In this document: positions 58,059 to 64,000 of the stretch, in pieces
Layout of the letters: each line of letters begins with the position of its first letter
Position numbering within the stretch: position 1 is the stretch's first letter
NCBI RefSeq assembly: GCF_000003815.2
Contig: NC_049980.1
Coordinates: 22,333,249 to 22,397,248 of the forward strand
Length of the DNA: 64,000 nucleotides
Direction: 5' to 3'
Source of the DNA: Branchiostoma floridae
Lineage: Eukaryota; Chordata; Leptocardii; Amphioxiformes; Branchiostomatidae
Notes under the pieces: generated by a model
Databases searched by the model: none
The model's input: the letters and a program-made list of their open reading frames with translations, nothing else
Told to the model about the DNA's origin: nothing
Made by a program: the position numbers and the translations under genes

Positions 58059-60017
58059 CCGCCAGAACCCAAACACGCAAGCGTCACGGCGCTAAATTGT
58101 TGATCACATGTACACATACAGGCAGTCCGTGAATATTTACTACATAATTCCATAGGAGCGATTACTCATCTCTTAAAAAATGTCCTTCGCATGTTTTCTA
58201 TAGATCGAGCAGCACAATGGGCAATCAATATGGTTAATTACAGAGGGCTGTGTCAAGGCTTATTTCATTACGATGTAATTACATGTGTAGAGGACAGACT
58301 GTTGCCTCGGTAAATAAGAGCGAGCATTGGGATCACAAAAGAAAATTGATATGAACACTTTATGGGTGAGTAGGCTTTGTGTCGCGCCGATTGTTAGGGG
58401 GATTAATTGGAAAACGAACAAAAGGGCCGCCAGGCGAGAACCTGGAGATTCGTGGCGCGCCCGTTCGCGTAGAACTTATGGCGATGATTTGTTATCTAGG
58501 AGAGTAGTGTTTTGTTACTCTCTGACGCGAGCCGCCCGGACACTTTTTGCGTAACTGCTCTTTTCTCACATCATCTGCTGAACGTAAGACTACGAACTGA
58601 GTTGAGCTTTCATTTGTCAAATTCCGTGGCTTCAATAGTCAAAGTTCGGGTGACATTTCAATTGTTGTAATTGATGTTTCATTTCGATAATCGTTTTACC
58701 AATTCCATTGAGTGTTGCACTGGAACAGGTAGTTTTTTCCTAACCAAACCCTGCATTTAGGAGAATGACATAAGATGTCTCTGACATGCAGTTGTTTTGT
58801 CTGTGCTGTAGTTATGTCTGGTTAAAGTGGAGGCAAGTCGGGGGAAAACTAGGACCAGTTCGTATATTTCACCTTCTGTGACCGCAGTTAACAATAGCTC
58901 AATTTCACTGCTACAAGATGACAGAAAATACAAATGTACGTGTAATGGACTTCTGTCCCCAGGGAGTGTCTGGAACCCCCTATGTGCAGAGCATTGGTCA
59001 GACTAAGTCAGAGAGCAATTGAGGTTAAAGTACTTATTTTTAACCTTCTTAGTCAGACCAAGAAGCTCCTTGATCAGACAGGGACAAGCTTTGACTGAAC
59101 TGCTCATAAACCTGTCAATACAGCTCACGATTCTAAATTTGAAACTTTCTTTTCTATCCTGAAATGCCTGATCCATGTGTTGTGTTACTGTTTGTAACTG
59201 TATCGTTATTTGTCTTCGGTGGTTTCATTTTCCAGAAGTGAAATTCCTCCCTTCACCTGTACACGCGACGTCCAGCCTTTCCAGCCATGAAATGAGGTGA
59301 TAAAGATATCAGTAGAAGCCCCCACCCAGAGACAGCCACCACGCCATGTGACTGTACCATCACCTGCTCGCGAACATCTCCGTGTTGCCGACCACTTGAC
59401 TGATGTGATTACCATGAGTGCTTAGGCGTGTAATGGTCCCGCTAGCCTTACTCAAAGGCAGCTCGAGCATTGTTAATTCCAGTAATTGCTCGTTGCAGGC
59501 AGAATATGTCATGAAAATTTGATGACTTGTAATTCATGGCGGTCAGGCATCTTTACTTACAGGAGAGACGCCAACTCTCCCCATCAGCGCCACCAGCCTG
59601 GGCCACCTGTTACGGGTGTCGGGTTCTACATATGCGCATTTCAACAGGAAGACAACGTACGTTCGTCCCTAAAAGAGGCTATAGAATAATAGGATGGATA
59701 TGTAATCGCGTCATACGTCATAAACTGACAGATGTTATCTGAAAGTGTCTACCAAAATAGTTTACAGAACAAACAACGGCCTTCATACAGTTGCTATAAC
59801 ATTTTTATACCGATGTTAGAGTAAAAATTTGGTTATAAATCATGTCGTGTTTATCTAACTACAAGGATTTTCTGCGCAATGCCGCAAATCTGCCCAAATA
59901 GAGCGAATAAATAGAAGACGTAGCCGACCCCAATGGCAACGTTCCTTTCAGGCAGGCAGTTGTTTTCATACAGTGCCAGTGGTTACAGGATAATAGGATC
60001 ATGTCATATATCATAAT

Positions 60018-60170
60018 CGGCACCCGACCGGTCAGTCTGCATGCGGGAACGAAAAGTATGATAAAAAGATACACAGAAGGTAAATGAAATTAGTCATGAG
60101 CGTGATGTATGTATTGTGTATATTTCTTGGTGTACACTTTTAGTTTTCGTTCCCGCAAACGGCCCTGGTA
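60018..60170. mobile_element. Inverted-repeat transposon relic (family C, copy 2)
   Basis: cacccgaccggtcag followed by gcgggaacgaaaagtatgat pairs with a right arm containing agttttcgttcccgcaaac and ggccctggt. The interior shares aaattagtcat and gatgtat-type strings with copy 1. Confidence 0.7.
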
Positions 60171-60278
60171 TAATTATATCCAATCTTAGTGAATCAAAGG
60201 AGTGCTGAATGTCCCACAAACTGTTGTGGCAAATGTTTCTTTCTGCCGTCCTCAATGTGGACGTTTCGTAGCTTCCTT

Positions 60279-60535
60279 CGCAGACTTTAAGCGGGGCATA
60301 CTTTTATTCTATGAGGACTGGTTGGCCAAGGTTCTCTAATGCCGCGATAGCTAGGGAGTTTGACGAGGAAGGGAGGGCGAAATTCCTTCCAGGGCAAACT
60401 CCCTTTCCCGGCATTAGAATGAATGACATCTACTGTCTCGACGGGCTAGGTACAGGTCGTTAACGTACAGGGAAGTAGACAACATAAAACTTAGCCCCAT
60501 AATACAAAATCCCGGAGCCCCGCTCGAAGTCTGCG
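60279..60535. repeat. Nested foldback structure
   Basis: The outer arms, cgcagactttaagcggggc at 60279 and its inverse near 60517-60535, differ at three central bases. The inner arms tctaatgccg (60335-60344) and cggcattaga (60409-60418) are perfect, followed by ggagtttg paired with caaactcc. Likely a MITE; boundaries uncertain. Confidence 0.6.
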
Positions 60536-60819
60536 CAGCACGAACGCAGCCAGTTGTGCATCAGTTCTGCCATACTCAGATACTGGGTGCGAAGGCAGGT
60601 ACTTTCCGCCAGGGCGCTGAGTGGAGAATAGTTTGTTGTGCAACTTGTTGGATTTTTCCAACGGGGCTGATGCTTGTCAAAGTATGGTTACAAAAAAAAT
60701 TAAACGTGTGACGAATATTGTTTAACTTTAAGAACCCTAGTGGTGATTTGGAATGGACTCTACTCACTCGTACCTTACATGTCTATGGTACATCATGTGA
60801 AGTTCTTTATTCAACTGCT

Positions 60820-60965
60820 AAATCTTCCCGACCAGGTTTCGGATGGGACGTAAGGCCGGCGGCGTCTTGCACGAGTGAGCAGTATGGCGTTCTGCAAGTA
60901 AAAGAACCCAACACGTACACTTATCGAGAAGAGTATGGGGTGACCCAGTGTGTATTGCTGGTTAT
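60820..60965 (+). repeat. Dispersed non-coding repeat, family B copy
   Basis: Contains 'ggatgggacgtaaggccg', 'agtaaaagaaccca', 'cttatcgagaagagtatggggt'. It is related to the minus-strand copy at 16632-16880. Confidence 0.55.
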
Positions 60966-61714
60966 GCAAGTCCTAGTGTAGCCACATTGCATGGTTCTTT
61001 CTCACTCTGAGGTCGTCCGTTTTACCTTACTAAACTATAGATGACATGTTCCAGCATCCTCTTCAAACCCTCACGCCACTGGTCTAAATCGCCCTCTTTA
61101 AGAACAACATTTCTTCACGCCCAAGGAATGTGAAACCGCCTCCGGGATGTCCAGGATGTTTCAATCGATGAATTTGTCTCGAGCTTAATTAGTTGCAAAG
61201 TAATTACAGAGTGATTAAAGCCAATCCTAGTCCTATTCATCTCGTGCCCAGGTATGTGCTGACGGGAGGGCATCTCGTTCCACCGCCCCTCCCCCTGCAT
61301 GCCGGGACAATGGCAATTAAGCAGACAGCCGATGGAGAGATTACCACCAAAGGTGATGGTTTGGGGGCATTATTTGTTTGTTTGTTGTCTTGCCTAGCGT
61401 TTCGCTGCCACCTACGAAGAGAAACGCTATTAGAAAAACAATTAAATGAAATGTTTTTGAAATATCTATCAGTTGCCACGGGTTGCGTGAGAAGCCCGAC
61501 CGCAAGGTAATCTGGGTAAAGGTCCCACAGCACTGCGCATACAACACCTGCCAATCTGTCCTCATCACGACAGTAACTTCGCAAGTAGGAAACAAAACAG
61601 ACAATAGCTGCTTTTAAAGGGATACAATTACGAGAATACTGTGGGCCTGTGGAGTTATTTGACATGCGAATGCGTGGTGGACAGTTTGGGCCTCAAAAGT
61701 TCCAGTTACTAGTA

Positions 61715-61888
61715 CAGTAGAAGCCAGTTAATTGCACAACGGATTAACACACACTTCTGTTAATTGCACGGAATCCCCAAATCCCAAACCGGTGCGGTCC
61801 AGCTAGATAACTTCGCATTATTGCACCAGCCGGATAATTGCAAGAAATTCACTGGCAAAAAGGCCGTGCAATCAAGCGGCTTCTACTG
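61715..61888. mobile_element. pogo/Tigger-like MITE (174 bp)
   Basis: Terminal inverted repeats of about 24 bp: cagtagaagccagttaattg at the left, and at the right the inverse of cagtagaagccgcttgattg. It is flanked by TA on both sides (61713-61714, 61889-61890), the target duplication of Tc1/mariner/pogo elements. 'ttaattgcac' recurs inside. No transposase. Confidence 0.8.
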
Positions 61889-61936
61889 TATTTCCTACAG
61901 ATTTGGAACCATATCCGTGTTCAATCCTCTGTAACA

Positions 61937-62094
61937 TTTTGTAATTCGAACCAAAATGTATTGTAATTCGTGTCAAAATGTGTTCGATCTTGTGTAATTT
62001 GGACCAAAATGTGTTTGATCTTGTTTAATTCAACCCAAAATGTGTTCGATCTTGTGTAATTCGAACCAAAATGTGTTCGATCTTGTGTAATTCG
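61937..62094. repeat. 31-bp tandem repeat, about five units
   Basis: The unit is close to ccaaaatgtgttcgatcttg followed by tgtaattcgaa. The first unit is shortened; later ones differ at a few bases. Confidence 0.9.
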
Positions 62095-63861
62095 ACGCCC
62101 AACCGTAAAAAAAGCATAAGATGTTACATTTCTCGGTCCAAGCTTCATCTGGCAATACAATGGTACAAACTCCGACAATCCGTACAAAATCGATATGTAA
62201 TGATGAAATAATCAAAAGCCAGTAAAGTCATGGTGTGTGTCCTTATGTGACCAGTTATATAACGTTATAGCCAGTATCATTAGATCGTGCATTGCAATCA
62301 TTGTATCAAATCATTGCATACTTTGTCCTGTAACGTATTAGAAAGATGATTGCCGCACAGTTAATTGACAGCTGGTGACCATGAAACGTGCTATTTTTGT
62401 GCGACCAGACCCCGTTACGATTAGGTGTCAAATGAATAAACCATACTACAGAGACTCATTCTTGTTACGTAAAGCTTGTCTGTGGCGTTACTTTTAACAC
62501 CAAAGCGTTCCGTCGATGCAAGTTAGCTCTCGCGAATTTCTCTGTGCCATTCAAATCGTAATCAATCTAGCGGCCAGTAGTCAAATTCTATGTCGTGTTG
62601 CAGGCTTGCAGCTACAGCTTGACCAAATTTGACCATTTCCAAACGGATTTTACAATTTAAGGAGCAACCTTTTCCCCACGCCAGTACAAGAACATTCTTT
62701 CTTACTCTTCGATCTGGGTTATTTTATTGAGAGTATCTACTTGCCCCATGGCTTGATTTCCTGTGGCATTTATAACTGCGCCGTTGTCCACACGAAAAGA
62801 GTGGTTGGTAACAACAGTAGAAATATGTCCTGGCCTTGTACAAGTGTGCGTTTTCTTGTCTGACATGTATGTGGCACCGCCGACGAGCCTTGAAGGTAAC
62901 AATCCTCAACTTCCATCATCGGACTCCGGCTTTTTTTATAGAGAGATTTTGATTCATATCATCTCTTAAAGTCGTGCAATGATGGGGAGAACACCTGGCC
63001 TATTACATTTTGTACTGCCGAACATGCCCTTCAGAGCTCGCAGACTCGTCGACCGGCTGGCTCCCTCTGGTGGCCATTACGGACACAATGACCGTGAAAC
63101 GGGAGTAATGAGGGACGGGCACGGACAATGGACAGGGATGGGCGTCCTGGCAGGGCGAGAGGGGGACTGAGAGTCGTTAGCATGCACAGAAATCTTTTTC
63201 GACAGGAGACCTGGGCCCAGCCCCTGTTGGAGAACCTGCCAAGTTTCTAAGCAGATGTGAGGAACTGGCTAAGTTGTGTTTCTGCGTGTTTTCATTTAAT
63301 AAGTCTTGTAATACACCTTTCTAACACTTCGCAGTAGAGGGAAGCGGAACGGGGAGAAGAAAATAAAAGGGAATTCGTAGCTGGAGAGACAAAGACGTAG
63401 ATACGCAGAAAAGGCCACAAAAGACCCATGGAACACACCCGGCCACTACATCTGCGACTCCACGCAGCTTTCTGATAGTGATAGCTACGGAGGCTAGGAA
63501 ACAGTCAGTGCCTACAGGATAGGTGATATTGAGCTGACAACAGGATAGATAGCCTTCAAGCAGATTCATGGCTTCAAGCAGATTGTTTAACTGTTGGCTG
63601 GCGTCCAAGCCTCTAGTCTCATTGTCATAGCACAGTGAGATATAAATGCCTCCAACACACAGAGAACAGAGCTACAAACAACCTGCAACCTTGCATCTGT
63701 TGTCAGATTATGTGAAATGAACATAAGTAGATGAGAACGTGGTGATCGTCCCTGATAGCAAATTTGCCCCCATCCCCCAAAGGAAAATTAACAAAGCTGA
63801 AGACTATAGTGATGTACGACATACGTACGCAAGACCCAGACTACCATATGCATACCGTGTC

Positions 63862-63954
63862 CTAATCTCCAAGCAGATTCCTCCGTGGCATAAGACAGTA
63901 ACATAAGCTGGGGAAGGAGTTTAGCCGGCAGAGGGGTAAAATCTTGGAGATTAG
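63862..63954. mobile_element. Small inverted-repeat element
   Basis: ctaatctccaag at the left and cttggagattag at the right are perfect 12-bp inverses 93 bp apart overall. The interior includes ttagccggcagagggg. No convincing target duplication. Confidence 0.55.
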
Positions 63955-64000
63955 CTGAATGAACCTTGCAATCAATTTCCAGAACGCCGGGATCGTGGAT

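Larger units (their letters stand above)
55698..64000. other. Repeat-rich interval without recognised genes
   Basis: I looked on both strands for conserved protein blocks and spliceable exons and found none. Open frames here are short and unconserved. The recognisable content is the mobile elements and repeats listed individually. Single small exons or non-coding RNAs could be missed by eye. Confidence 0.6.

Noticed and set aside
58327-58554. 75-codon Arg-rich plus-strand frame
   Set aside because: No conserved motif, no splice context and no neighbour support; probably chance in a GC-richer patch.

Overview
The window reads as a piece of an invertebrate deuterostome chromosome, most likely a cephalochordate (amphioxus). 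The genes are intron-containing metazoan genes with close vertebrate counterparts. Introns are mostly 0.3-5 kb, and the non-coding DNA is AT-rich and dotted with short foldback (MITE-like) elements. The species is an inference from gene similarity, gene order and repeat style. All exon boundaries were read by eye from GT/AG sites, reading frame and remembered family sequences.

Layout. (1) 437-20072, minus strand: 18 exons of the AP-3 complex beta subunit, from the start codon through the adaptin trunk; the hinge and ear lie to the left of the window. (2) 20618-23855, plus: ABHD2-type alpha/beta hydrolase in two coding exons, head-to-head with AP3B across 545 bp. (3) 23856-30338: ABHD2 3' UTR and intergenic DNA. 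(4) 30339-33674, minus: a FAM184-type coiled-coil protein of 1111 residues in one exon, unusual beside its intron-rich neighbours. (5) 34454-47274, plus: a SCAMP (secretory carrier membrane protein) gene, head-to-head with FAM184 across 779 bp. (6) 51150-54366, plus: a gene with an RBM5/6/10-style C2H2 finger and two sets of internal repeats, preceded by a signal-peptide exon that may or may not belong to it. (7) 54367-64000: no gene recognised; it holds a degraded LINE fragment, several foldback/MITE elements and tandem repeats.

The most remarkable object is the SCAMP gene. Its exon for TM1, the first lumenal loop, TM2 and the cytosolic E-peptide is present in three intact divergent copies (41674-41839, 42672-42840, 43408-43579). 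Its exon for the second lumenal loop and TM4 is present in two (45369-45510, 45891-46008). Within each cluster all copies share entry and exit phase and have lengths equal to 1 mod 3, so only one copy per transcript keeps the frame. That predicts 3 x 2 = 6 full-length isoforms that differ in both lumenal loops and in TM1, TM2 and TM4 but keep the cytosolic tails and TM3. I know of no description of this arrangement; vertebrates diversify SCAMPs by gene duplication instead.

AP3B, SCAMP and probably ABHD2 act in endosomal/secretory membrane trafficking or membrane lipid turnover. AP3B1-SCAMP1 are near neighbours on human 5q14, and AP3B2, SCAMP2/5 and ABHD2 lie on human 15q24-26, so this window may preserve the pre-duplication arrangement.
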